Source of the DNA: Acanthopleura granulata
Lineage: Eukaryota > Mollusca > Polyplacophora > Chitonida > Chitonidae
Direction: 5' to 3'
NCBI GenBank assembly: GCA_016165875.1
Contig: JABBOT010000002.1
Coordinates: 36,049,868-36,113,867, forward strand
Length of the DNA: 64,000 nucleotides
Below the pieces are notes generated by a model, which was not told where the DNA came from, searched no databases, and saw only the letters and a program-made list of their open reading frames with translations. Within the stretch, counting starts at the first letter, position 1. Each line of letters starts with the position of its first letter. Positions 48,707-60,425 of the stretch are shown in pieces. The translations under genes were made by a program, and so were the position numbers.

Positions 48707-51269
48707 GGCTCAGGGTTATCTATGGAGGTAACATGGGAAAGTTTGGTGGACCCAAACGCTATTGTCCACGCACCTGAAAAGCCTATGGCCCTCTTTCAAA
48801 AGGAAGTCAAATTATGTTCACACATAAACACTTAAGTGTAAACAATACCGCATAACTGTTGTCGAAGGAATTTATTAATATATAGATGCACTATAAGCAC
48901 TAAAGTTCGACCTAACCTGTTATGTGTATATCGTGAAATGCTAACTACTTGGCGATCTTGATTGAAGGGCATAAATCAATCAGCTGAATTAAAGTGCTGG
49001 ATAATTAACACCAAGGTACAGCACGAAATTAAGGTACATTGTTTAAAATATCTACAGGCTTGACAAACAAGATGACTTATTAGTGTTTTAATCTATCATT
49101 ACGGGCGCGATTTAATGGCCCAAAAAGTTCACTTACTTTCTAAATTAGTTTTGGGAATGGTAAAAAATGTTTACTTCAAGGCAATTTACATAATCTTTTT
49201 GTCACTAACTATTTACAAAATGTATTTTAAAATTGGTTCTTTGTTATCGCTAAAGTAATAAATCTGAACTTCATTGCAGGAATGTAAGCTGTCTATGTGA
49301 TTTATGAAGTTGCTTTTCAAATGGCAGAAGAAAATGATAAATCTAACAATATTTGGGTTAAGCATTTCAGAAATTGTTTTGCTGTCACCGAAAGAAGTGA
49401 CAAATGTATTTGCACTACAATTGAATTTCACGGTAGAAGCTTCATGTGTATCAGTCAACAATACATAACCTGGTAAAAACGTCAACGGTAGCTGTGTTGT
49501 TTTACACAGGCCTGACAGCTGACATGCTGGCCTACAGCTTATCAAAAGGATCAACACCATGTCACCCAGTGAGGCCATCCACCCCAGCCATTGTTTGGCT
49601 CTTCTACACAACACAAACTAGGCCTTTTTTCATTCAATCCCTTTAATTTTAGAATCGCCTGAGCTTTCTTCTAAAGGTACAGCCATATAAGCCCTGACAA
49701 CTGCGTCTCACAAATCACGCAAAGACTGTTTCGTTTTTCCGTAGACACCTACATGTAACTGGCACTATCAAATCAAACATGGAGGCGTATTGTTTCTCGG
49801 CATGAAGTTTGTGCAATTGAATGGCCGTGTGCGTTGGTCTAGGTCAAGCAATAGAATGTCATCTGCATTCTTGTTCTGTTCTGTTGGTTGCTTGGAACTG
49901 AACGTCGATATACAAATCGTGCTCCACCTAAAGTATTGACACATGAATATATAATAGCGCTGTTATTTCTTTCCTGAAAATTTCTCCAAGCTAATTTTAA
50001 TTGGCATTAGGTCATCAAGCCACAATGCTCACGTACATGCGCGTATTGCCTCGCGATCCGAGACTTCCGTTAGACAGTTCTATAAGATCAGCGCAAACTC
50101 ACTTGCGGCGATCCATAAACCAATCAGAAATCACTTACGTCATCGTTTGTAACAAGTAAGTGTCGTTGGTGTATTTGAAACTTTTTAGCGCTTCCTTGCA
50201 AACAGCGTAAAGAATTAATAACTAACCATGTGAAAATATAGTGCTGTAACCAGGAAACTGAGATAATCGCCTTTATGAACCTGTATACATTACACACATT
50301 GGACATGAGAGATGGAGGTCAGGGCACGCTGAAGAAATACTAGTGCTCAACACCTAAATATATAAGAAATACAGCCCCATCATATTTTTACCTTCAGTAT
50401 CAGTCTGTGTCTTCAACATAGTTTTTAACGTGCCCATGTCGAAGCGTTAGACTCAAACAACGGTTTGGTTGCTAGGGTATCGCATTAGAGGCAAATAATC
50501 AACATGCTATATGGTTGTAAACAATCTGTCTCGAGGGTGCACCTAAGCTATCTTATAGGGTATGCCCTGTAAGTTTCCTTGTATGAGTAGGCTATGTGCT
50601 GCACACAAAGACACGGATACACATACGTTACCGCCACGTACAGTACGATACACAAAACCAGAAATTCACAGGCTTGTGTAAACACCAAGTTGCCTGAGTG
50701 TAGAATTCATATATATCGACCATACTAGAAGTGCAATGACCATAAAATATCATAAAATTAGCAAAGTATACAAAACACCTGCACTTCAACACAGATCTGT
50801 ATACATATAGAGAAACACTATATCCCATTAACACATGATACACAAACTGAGCACACGAATCTGATACACCGTGTTTTAGCAGAGGGTGCAGAAAACCGAA
50901 GGGGATTTTAGGTGTACATCACATCCGCCAGCCACACAGGCCCTAGCTGTGTGCACCGCGATAATATGTGTATAGGGTAAGCCGGATGACAAATGCTGTT
51001 TATCTCAATCCTTACATGCACCAGTCTCATTGGGTAGATGACTTTAGTAGCCGCTCGCTAGCCACAAGTCTGCATTAACCAATGTTATGTATAATCAAAA
51101 GTAGGGTAACCAATGGTTGTTAGTATGTTGAGGTGCCTATGGCTGGTGACCAGGAGACTTTAAGCAGTAAAATCGAGTTTTCAATTTCAACTTACCCGGT
51201 TGCGACCTTACGTCCGGTGGTTTGAAAGGTAGACGACATGCGGTGTTTTCCTCACACTCGCAGCACCTG
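48707..51269. other. Unique AT-rich sequence, no recognised gene
   Basis: The minus frame 49213-49614 (133 codons) has no recognisable domain. No repeat is seen. Confidence 0.5.
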
Positions 51270-51855
51270 TATGTCGTGTATGGGAATATTCCCAAGAACA
51301 GCACGTACGGGAATATTTCCCAGTCTGATATGTAGGGGAATTTTCCCGAGTACGTCATGATATGAAAAATTCCCGAATAAGACATAAAAAGGAAACGACT
51401 CAAGTACGTCATGTATTCCCGAGTTTGACATGTAAGGGAAGATTCAAAGAGTAAGATGTGAAAAAAAAATCCCTGAGTACATCATATGATGGAATATTCC
51501 TGAGTATGACATCTAAGGAAAGATTTCCCGAGTACATCAAGTATGCAATGAAAAGGAAAATTCCCAGGACGTCATGCAAGGGAAAATTCCCGAGTACACC
51601 ACGGATAGGAAAATGAAAAGGACATGAAAGGGAAAATTCTCGAGCATGTCATGAAAGGGAGAATTGCCGAGAATGCCATTTATGAGAAAGTTCCTGAGTA
51701 CGCAATGAAGAGGACAATTCCCGAGTTTGCCATGTGAGGTAATATTCCCGAATACGATGTGGAAGGGAAGATTGGCCGAACACGACATATAAGGAAAATG
51801 TCCCGAGTACGTCATGTAAGGCACAACAGATAAGGGGAAATTCCCAAGCACAGCG
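51270..51855. repeat. Tandem array 14: about 27-28-nt 'gggaaaattcccgagtacgt' units
   Basis: About 19 copies of 'gggaaaattcccgagtacgt' plus 'catgtaa'. Each well-preserved unit contains a near-palindromic GGGAAWWTTCCC (for example 51282-51293, 51580-51591) and TACGTCA. Minus frames with a repeated Phe-Pro-rich peptide are by-products. Confidence 0.9.
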
Positions 51856-53614
51856 TGAAACACTAACCAGATAGATAATTAAACATATGACGAAGGAAAC
51901 ATTTAAGTTTCAAATGGAGTACAGTTGGAGGTACAGGTATAATTATACAAGGCGAAGTAAATTCTAACATTCAAGAATTGAACTTAAGATGGCATGGTCT
52001 GAGCTCTGTGCCTTCGTGATAAAAATGATAGAAGCGCACTCATCCCATGCGACATGTATGGGTTCAAGAAAGGCCACATATTAAAAAGATCATTAGATTT
52101 CTCACGTGGTACTCCAGCACCATGCACATATACAAAGCAAAGGTGAACACTTCTAACCATATACTCAATCGCAGTGCACAACTTCGACACACCAAAAGAA
52201 GACTACATGCGATCTGGAACGATAAACATCATAAAAACAGAGATTTATTTGGACATGCGATCACGATTCGAGCACAATTCTCGGAGAAGACTATGTCAAG
52301 CTTTCTTAGTGCCGCAGGTTTTACCTGGTAAAACAAGAACAAGGAATGGAAAACAAGAATCGCACGAAAAGAACTTTAACATGCATGAAAGCGACGTGGG
52401 ATTATTTTGGATCTTTATTACACCGAACCCGGGTGATCCCGGACACAGACAGGTGTCATCCTGTTTCTATACCGTGGGTTTTTCTTACCTGTACGCCATT
52501 CAAGTCCAGAAAACTACCAGATGCAAAATCACCTACTAATTAGCGAATTCACAGTGGAAAGTACAATCGTGAAGGCTTATAATGGAGACACATGGAATAC
52601 CCACATGTAATTTTAGAAGCGCCAGGCATTTTCGGCCTCTGGTAATTTCAGTTTTCCTCTTGGTTATTTTTACCATCAATTTAAAATGATAATGTCATGA
52701 ACATCCACAGCAATAACTATAGACACGAGAACTGAGCATTCTACTAATAAGCACCACTGCAGGTTTCGGTTAGCCAATGGCAAGATGACTAATGTATTTC
52801 TTAAATAGACAAAAAAAACAAAAACAATATATGCCGGATGAGTTCCAAAAGGCCACCAGTCCAATTAATTTAAAATTGTCTAATTTCTAATTGTTTTCTA
52901 TGTCAAAGGCATGACCACTTATAGACTCAACAACCATGCAGTGAGCGCCAATATGTCCCTGTTATTCCGAGCGGAACATAAACTGGAGTTTTCCTCGGGA
53001 TATGAAGATGCACTGCAATATCTTCGGATAAACTTTGCTGTCTACAGGAAATACATGGAAGTGGAAATCTGTTGTTGTATAATATGTTTCTTTCCTAGCG
53101 TTCAAATTAATCGGCTAACCACGATAAAACTGAAACATTGCCGACGTAACTTTAGGGTATAATCATTCATTCATCAATAAAATAGAATTATTCTGAAAGT
53201 AAGATATAGGTCAAAATCCATTCTCGCATTAAATAATGAGTGTACAATGTGGATTTATGTTATAAACTTTACAAAAATACCCTTTGTGTTACGTTGTTGT
53301 GCATGCGTGTGACCTCAAATGCAATGGACAAAGGCACAGTGTGCACAGCAATTTTCTTCAGTATGCTTAATATGTGCCATTGTGATGTGATGTGAATGAC
53401 GTTTCAGAATTGTTGAATTCATGTGAGGCACCATATTCCCATATTTATGAATAATAATTAATTCCAAGAGGGTATTACGTGCAGTGTATTGCCTTGATAT
53501 ATTGCTGAGGGTTTTTTTTATTATTATTTTCAAAAGAAAAAAACCGTACTGCAACCGGATATTTTTCTGCCAAGTACCGGCTAAAAATAAATCTGTGTAC
53601 CGCGGGTTTACCAT
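51856..53614. other. Unique sequence, no recognised gene
   Basis: Overlapping frames at 52047-52543 lack recognisable domains. Nothing else is seen except the SINE tail at 53128. Confidence 0.5.
53128..53176 (+). mobile_element. Decayed V-SINE-like 3' tail
   Basis: 'actgaaacattgccgacgta' followed by 'actttagggtat' and 'aatcattcattcatc' is a mutated version of the tail at 22240-22306. Only the end is recognisable. Confidence 0.45.
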
Positions 53615-53619
53615 TTAGC

Positions 53620-53700
53620 GTGATAGACTATAGCCGTCTCTGTGCGTGACAGACTCTGGCCGTGTGATGTGTAACAGACTATAGCTGTCTATCTGGTGAA
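53620..53700. repeat. Short degenerate repeat, about 3 units
   Basis: Three copies of a roughly 30-nt unit, 'gacagactatagccgtctct', with changes. Confidence 0.6.
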
Positions 53701-54075
53701 GGACTACTGCTCTGCTAGAGTGATCTCTCCTGTCACATTTGTTGATAAGATGTTTATGTGTGTCTATAGACTTGTCAGATGAAAGGCGGGCGCTGATGGA
53801 TGGGCCTCGGCTCCTCAAGTGGATTATTGTTCGCTCTCACCTGGCAGGGGACTGGGTCAGCCCCTACACTGAAAATTGGCAGCTCTAAAACGACCGAACA
53901 AGTCCCAGTGCTTAACATTTGTCAGGTCTTGTCAGACTGGCACACAACCGTGGCTTAGTCGCCGTGGAGGCCGGCCAGGGCCCCTTTACCCAGCTACGGG
54001 GACGCGCCTAGGTCAAGCGCCCGGGCGAGGGGGGTCGGGTGTGGGCCGGGGAGCGACGCGTAGCCCTTCACAGAT
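53700..54075. promoter_or_regulatory. CpG-dense GC-rich patch, possible promoter or exon
   Basis: The 60 nt at 54001-54060 are about 80% GC with ten CpG dinucleotides, and 53941-54000 is about 68% GC. The surrounding DNA is AT-leaning. A plus frame (53876-54088) passes through, encoding a Gly/Arg/Pro-rich peptide, which such composition gives by default. There is no TATA or recognisable motif. It could be an unmethylated CpG-rich promoter, a non-coding first exon, or a foreign or misassembled fragment. Confidence 0.3.
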
Positions 54076-55349
54076 TCGCCCAACTTAATACAGCCATGCG
54101 TTAAATAAACATTAGCATATATCAAAGAGTTGTACGTTTTATACCCCGTATATCACCCTGAAAACACTGTCAGATTAGCAATTACAGTCAATTTGCATCA
54201 GACTTGGCTGAGACTTGTTAAATGTTTACTAAATTCTCCTTTGACCATGTAAAATGACCCAACCAAGCTCTCCAGTGTTGAGTCTGATAGTCCCCAATGC
54301 AAGCCGAAAACGCACCTCGTCTTTCCTGTCATCTCAACCCGGTAACAATGCTGTCTTCGTACAACTTTCCAACCGATTTCGTGTTCAGGGTTTGATATGG
54401 TAGCCTTCACACGTTTCTTATGCAACCTGATTCACGCAGAGCAAAATTCAAAATGTGGGAATGTCAAAATGTGAAAACATTTTGTGACATGAGAGTATGC
54501 AGGCTTACAGGTTATAGCTCACAATCAACAATGATTCTGCCCATAACATTTCGCCACTCGATGTATTTCTACAGCCGGTTCTAATGTTACGAAGTAAATG
54601 TGTAGAAAAATTCACACACGAAATATTTACAGCGATACCTTCATGTGGTGCTCTTTTTGAAATAATATAATTCTATGGCACAAAATGCTTACTCAAAATC
54701 CTGGATAAATTTTTTATAAGGTGTTCAAACAACTGAATGTATGTAGATTGAGTTTCCTGTAAGGTATGTAACAAACGAATGCCGTACTGGTATAACATAT
54801 ACAGCTTGCATGCAATGAGTAAGTGTTTTATGAACCTAATTTGGTACCGTATACTCATGTCATAAAAATGGACATTGGCATCAGACAGACAATGGGAAGC
54901 TGTTCTTAAAAGCGAATTTACTAATTTGTTTTAAAAATTCATTAGAAAAAATGGTATAACAATGTGATGGCATCCCTCCCGAAATGTTGCTTTTGTAAAA
55001 TCTCTTAAAATGCAGTGCTATACATAAAAAACCATTCATCTAATATTACACAAAGATAAGCGTGAAAGTAATTTATGATATAAAGCTAAATCATATGTAA
55101 AGGAAAAATTGACCAACAAAGCCCACTTTGTACACATTGTGAGCATCTAAGTGCCTGGTCAAATGTTAAAAATGTATAGTACACATCTTTTCGCACATAT
55201 GAGCTCTTCCATAGTCTTTCTAGCGATGCTTGCTTCATTTCGTCTCGTTTTCCCCCATCCAGATAAAGCCGCACGCGCAGGACTTTCTAAAACTTGAATT
55301 GTCGCTGAAAAAAACTCCAAAAATGCATGAGAGGAATCTGCACACACCC
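54076..55349. other. Unique AT-rich sequence, nothing recognised
   Basis: No gene or repeat is recognised. Confidence 0.5.
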
Positions 55350-55448
55350 ATGAGTGTAAGAAGAGGGATAGGACTGGCAAACATGAGTGTAAGAAGAGGG
55401 GTAGGAATGGCAAACATGAGTGTAAGAAGAGGGGTAGGAATGGCAAAT
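55350..55448. repeat. Tandem array 15: exact 33-bp unit x 3
   Basis: Units start at 55350, 55383 and 55416. Copies 2 and 3 are nearly identical; copy 1 differs at a few bases. The plus strand reads MSVRRGVGMAN three times and the minus strand reads a repeated FLHSCLPFLPL. Both strands are open, so coding is doubtful. Confidence 0.9.
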
Positions 55449-55524
55449 TTCGTTGTTGATACAAACGCCCAGCCAAAATTTCCCTAAATTTCTCATTTCG
55501 GATATAGTTTCGACTCACGGAAAG

Positions 55525-55582
55525 CATGAATGAATAACTGAACTATTTGTCCTTTACGCCACCTTAATCGACAGTATTTCAG
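55525..55582 (-). mobile_element. Decayed SINE 3' tail, minus strand
   Basis: Read on the minus strand: 'cctgaaatactgtcgatta', then 'ggtggcgtaaag', then 'ttattcattcatg'. This is the same tail plan as at 22240 ('gctgaaatattg', 'gcgttaaa', (ATTC)n). It lies just downstream of the 33-bp array. Confidence 0.4.
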
Positions 55583-55697
55583 GTGTATCGATTACCAAAT
55601 ATGCACGAGATGCCTCTAGTTCATCATCTGTTTACCAAAGAATAAGCTGAATAACGACCAACGCCTACTCAAGTCTAAGTGCGCTGTAATTTTCCGC

Positions 55698-55734
55698 TTT
55701 ATTTATTTGTTTATTTATTTATTTATTTATTATT
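55698..55734. repeat. (TTTA)n microsatellite, imperfect
   Basis: TTTA repeats with one G interruption. Confidence 0.85.
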
Positions 55735-55865
55735 ACAGTCACAGGATATTCGTCAGGTATAGTTTCCGAAAGAAGGCTAATGTTGACCCTTGATTACCTC
55801 AATAAAAGCGATGAGTAATTTTTCTTCTTACTTATTTATATATATGTCTTTCTTCATTTATTCAG

Positions 55866-55969
55866 GTGGAATTCACAGTTGTAAACAGAACTTTATTTAC
55901 AAGTGCCCGGTCATATATACTTGCGGAGGAAACCGGCGCCCATTGTGTCAGTACTGTCAGCTACTGCAG
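55866..55969 (+). other. Weak candidate exon with Cys pattern reminiscent of a nuclear-receptor finger
   Basis: It follows a good acceptor ('gtctttcttcatttattcag' ending 55865) and precedes a donor ('ctactgcag' then 'gtttgc'), giving a 104-nt candidate exon. In the open frame it encodes YKCPVIYTCGGNRRP, then LCQYCQLLQVC. The spacing C-X5-C-X7-C-X2-C and the word CQYC resemble the second zinc finger of nuclear receptors, whose usual spacing is C-X5-C-X9-C-X2-C. The spacer is two residues short, the conserved basic residues are missing, and no first-finger exon is visible. It may be a decayed fragment or coincidence. Confidence 0.15.
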
Positions 55970-56474
55970 GTTTGCAATCGCCTGTTCCTGTCGCCTATAA
56001 ATGGCGCATGGCGAAAACTGGTGGAATCTCGTGCGTTAGGTTAATTGTCTAGTACTTTACTTCCTGCAGTTTGTTGACCATTCAGATAGACTAATGGCAG
56101 GATAAGGCCAACTGGGATACTGTGATACTCTTGAAGATGCCGGATGTTTAGCGGTAGTTAAGGATGCAGGCGTCCACAATGCACGCAGGCTTTCTCTTTT
56201 GAAGCCGTTCAAAAAGACTGAGTGGTGCCTACGTTAACCTTGTGAACTGCCATTCCGAGCTTCGTCATTGGTAAACCATAAACCAGTGGAGATTTCTCAG
56301 CTGTTAGAACCATTTATGACCTCATTCCCATCAACCCTCATAGGACGGCTTCGGGGTGGGGTGCAATGCTGTTCTCTCCAGTCATGTCATTATATCCTCA
56401 TAACACAGCAATGCGCGTCAATCTGACTTAACACAGCTAACTGTATTCAAAATTGATGAACAAGGGCTTACTTA

Positions 56475-56710
56475 TTCGAGCCTATTCGAATGAATAGGCC
56501 ATGCAAGACCGTAATTCAGTCGGGCCGATATTCAAACGCATATATTTTGACAAGGACCAACTCATTCTGGCCTATTTAAACTGATAGATAACGGCCAATT
56601 CATTCGAGTCAATATAAACTGAGAGATCTTCTGGCCTATTCAAAGAGATATAGGAAAGCACTAACTCATTCAAATTCATTCAAACTGATAGTTCTTATGC
56701 AATTGTTTAA
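56475..56710. repeat. Tandem array 16: about 45-50-nt 'ggcctattcaaactgatag' units
   Basis: Four to five degenerate copies of 'caactcattc', 'ggcctattcaaactgatag'. One copy contains an inverted 'gcctattc' / 'gaataggc' pair (about 56482-56501). Confidence 0.6.
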
Positions 56711-57599
56711 ACACGCACCCATCAATCCCAAGCGAATTAAGATACTGCGTAATAGATGCTGCACCGAATGCAGAGAAAACTATCTCACATATGGCTCTTT
56801 CTTTTTCTTCTCCGTCAGTTAGTGATGATGTATTGGGTACTCGGTCGTGAGGTCACCACACCACAATATGGTGCCGATTTAGCATCGATTTTACTCTGTC
56901 GTTTAGTCTTTTAACAGTTGAATAATTAAATTATTGTATGCTTACGTATTTACTTATGGCGCATACTGGCCCGACTGTCAGTTCGAACTGTTCCCGTTTA
57001 GAGATAAAAGCTCAACGCTGGGACGGAACGGTAACATTTTGGCGTAATTTATATTTCATACAGCACGTCTGGCAAATCCCTCACATGAGGACATCGTGCT
57101 TAGCCAAGATGAAATCTTTCGGGTTCATCAGGTGTTTTTCTTGTCATGTATATATACAGATCTAACTAGGCAATGCATGTACATGTACTTCTGGACGTGG
57201 TGCATAATTATATCACCGTGCATTATGTAGTGCAAACATAATCATTTGAATGAAAATTTATAGGTGGGAAGGGCGTAAAACTGTTTACTATCTGTGGGAT
57301 GCACGTAGTGTCTCGATATGGTGCAAAATATAGATCAGGCTAATTAGATTGCGAGAGTTGGATTCGAACACGCGACGAATGAACAGTACCTATGTCTGAC
57401 TGATGTTTGAAACTCTTTGTATATGTATACATTTAAGTGTAATCAGCGTACATATATTGCCATATCAGATTGTGACGTCCATTTGTAAATTAATAGCCAC
57501 CGTTCTGCGGCAGACATGACGCCAGTGGGTTAGCCATATAGACATAAACACCGCCAGGTCGACTTGAAAACATTAATCGGAAATGTGTCCTAATTAAGA
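56711..57599. other. Unique sequence, nothing recognised
   Basis: A scrap at 57358-57378 ('ggattcgaacacgcgac') has an inverted B-box-like word but no foldable tRNA around it. Confidence 0.5.
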
Positions 57600-58640
57600 C
57601 AGACATTTAGGGAATTATCTAGCATTCAATTATACGGAGGTAGAGAAGGTTAATCGTTGTTAGAATGGCAAAGAGTTCCATAGTGCAAAACAGTTCATTA
57701 TAAAAACCAGGAATTCTCTGGCGTCGGTTTGCTGTGCATTGTGAAGTAAAAAGGACATTAAGTTACCAGGTAATTTTTAACAGCAACAAATTAGTAGTTT
57801 GATTGATGACGTGTTGATGACAGGGCAGAAGGGGCCTGGTGGCCGGCTCGGCTGGCCGCTCGCTGTCTGGGGTATTGATGAGACGGGACCAGCGAGGACC
57901 ACCAGCGCTGTGATCAGACAACACGACCTGTCTGCCCGCACCAGACAGCAAGGATCTGTCTTCTCTGACAGCAATATAAACTTTTGTCTGCCTCACTTTG
58001 TCAAAACGCTGAGTTATTAATGGGATGACAGATTGTAGACATATATAAACATGTAAATTATCAGCGTGTGGGGGATTTCTCTTCTGACAGAAGAAAATGT
58101 CATTTCTTCATGTATTATAATGGGATAACCTTTGTTGTGGACGAGACAGGATTGTTGTGGAGGGGGAGGGGGGGAGTTCGTCGTTTTATTCACATACGTC
58201 AAGGCCTCATACACAACCAGCGGGCAGACTTAATATACTAAGATGTAACAAAACTGTATTGCCTGTCTACGTAAGATGCACAGAGATGATGAGTTCATGA
58301 TATAACAGAAAGACCACAAACTGCTACCCTGGACTGCATACACACGCACAGAAAACGGCAGTTATATCGTTTAATTAACCCTCACACCTGATGAGAGCCG
58401 TCATTTCAGATTAGTCTGTGCCTAGCAATACCTACTGACACCTGTCTAGGCCCAATTACCCCACACTTACACACAGCCTGTCGGCGAGAAAACAATTTCA
58501 CGCCAGCGGTCGAGCCGAATTACCGCAATAATTATATTTTATATATTTATAGGTATTTTATACAAATGCTGTGAGGGGAGTCGGCAAGGTTAAAGGGGTG
58601 AGAGTGAACGTCTCCCGGGGTTCTCACTGCTCCTTGACGG
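57600..58640. promoter_or_regulatory. CNE-like islands (candidate regulatory DNA)
   Basis: 57780-58020 is GC-richer and complex, with inverted 'ctgtctg' / 'cagacag' (about 57928-57948) and repeated CAGACA/TGACAG words. 58400-58640 is similar. Three frames on two strands are open at 57763-58020, but none has a domain and their overlap argues for composition. A G-rich run lies at 58158-58174. Called on texture only. Confidence 0.25.
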
Positions 58641-60129
58641 GCGGCTCTGTCAGTCAACACACCATGACGCTTTGTTCTCATGTCGCTTGGTAAAACATTA
58701 GAATATGTAACCTGAAAAACACGATGTCTACAGGCAAAGCTCCGGTAGTTACATATATGGGTGATTATCCCGTTATTGAAGCAGAAGAGTCTGATTACAT
58801 TGCTGTGGCAACATACGCCTTCACACGTACAATTACCGTCCAGCTATAACTGGTACGTCCAACCGACACTAATAAGCTGTATTAAAGGCCTCGTGCTAAT
58901 CACCAATCAGCACAAAAGTATTCGAAAAACGACCTGTTGCGGGGAGAGGCTGCGTTTTGTGAAGAGCCTTTGCGCCTTCAGGTACCTGGTCAGCGAAGGT
59001 AGGAAGAAAAAGATTCTTATTCAGCATAAATTGAGATTTGGCATGAACACAAGTCCATGGCACCATGATGCTGCTCCCGATGAACACTAATTTCGCCAGC
59101 CGACATATTGTCATACAAAAACGAAGAGGCGACATTTGAAATATATTACAATACGCCACTGTCTTAGACCGATTTTCAGGTGTTAGGGAATGCGCTGACT
59201 AGTATACATAGCTTGAAGTACCTTCTCACTTAATTGTGTAACCGGAGTTATACTGAGCCTTGATGGACTTAATGATGATACACATACCGAAATTATTAGT
59301 GAAAGAATAATTATATCATGATGTCAAGTTTAACGTTCCCGATACAAAAGTGAGTTTTGATTGTAAATAAGATTATCCTGTAATAACTAAGGCACACTAG
59401 TCTGAAGACAGATTTTTTATTACACATTAATTATTTATATGTAAAACAGATGTAATGTAAAATATTCCTTCTTCAGAAATTAAACAGATCATCTTCATGC
59501 ACAGGTAAACACCCACACCTTACAAGATAGCTATTCCTGTGGTATTTGTTGTGACATGAGCAATGATGGACACACCTGACAATGCAAACCGTATGACCTG
59601 ACAATCTCATGTGTACAGGTGACAGATTGTTAATTAAACCCATATTTGAACTGTCACATCCGGATTAGAAACCTGATAAGAACTGATACTTCTGCATGAC
59701 TTTCGTCGCTGTAGCTGGTATATTAGTAAGGTCGTGGTGTCCATGTATATGTATCCGTCAACTGCGAACTGAGCTAAGTCACAGGCAGGCGGCAGTCGAC
59801 AACTCAGGGCCCGTTCGTAAACGACATATTCACAATTACATCTATGGTTAGATGTGAATTTCAAATATAGTAAAACTAAGTACTGTTATTTTATTCTTCT
59901 TCGTAAGTGCAAACTTTTGCTCACTATAAGCACCTGCATCCAGTGATGTTAATCTTCTATATGTGTCCACTAAGTATACGTATAACGACTAGCATAGACG
60001 TATAATATATAGACCGATGGCAAGGAAATCCACATTTAATCTTGTCGCATGATGATACAACCGAGCTAGACAACCATAATAATGAACTGTCGAGTGAACT
60101 AATAATCAACGTGGGCAGGACACACATGC
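58641..60129. other. Unique AT-rich sequence, nothing recognised
   Basis: No gene or repeat is recognised. Confidence 0.5.
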
Positions 60130-60425
60130 ACAGGTTTATATACAGCATAGCCAACAGTTTTCCTGTAGCATGTATAGCGTCCATGGCAACAATTTTGTAC
60201 AACATAACCAAAGGTTTTGTACAGAAAAACCAAGAGTTTTGTAAAGAATAACCTGGCAACAGTTTTGTACGGCAAAACCAACGTTTTTGCGCAGCATAAC
60301 CAACAGTTTTATAAAGAATAAATTGCAATTTTTTTACGCCTGTAACCATTTGTTTTTATAAAACAGCCAACAGTTTTATGTAGCATAACCTAGTAACAAT
60401 TTTCTAGAGCATAAACTGTTTTATA
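60130..60425. repeat. Tandem array 17: about 22-nt 'agcataaccaacagttttgt' units
   Basis: About 12 copies of 'agcataaccaacagttttgt' with indels. The opposite strand reads as a repeated aromatic-rich peptide (59957-60349), an artefact. Confidence 0.85.

Noticed and set aside
14220..51855. Possible CRISPR-like repeat-spacer structure in the regular arrays
   Set aside because: Units are contiguous or degenerate without unique spacers of fixed length, and the context is an animal genome.
57350..57390. Inverted B-box-like 'ggattcgaacacgcgac'
   Set aside because: No A-box at the right distance and no cloverleaf fold.
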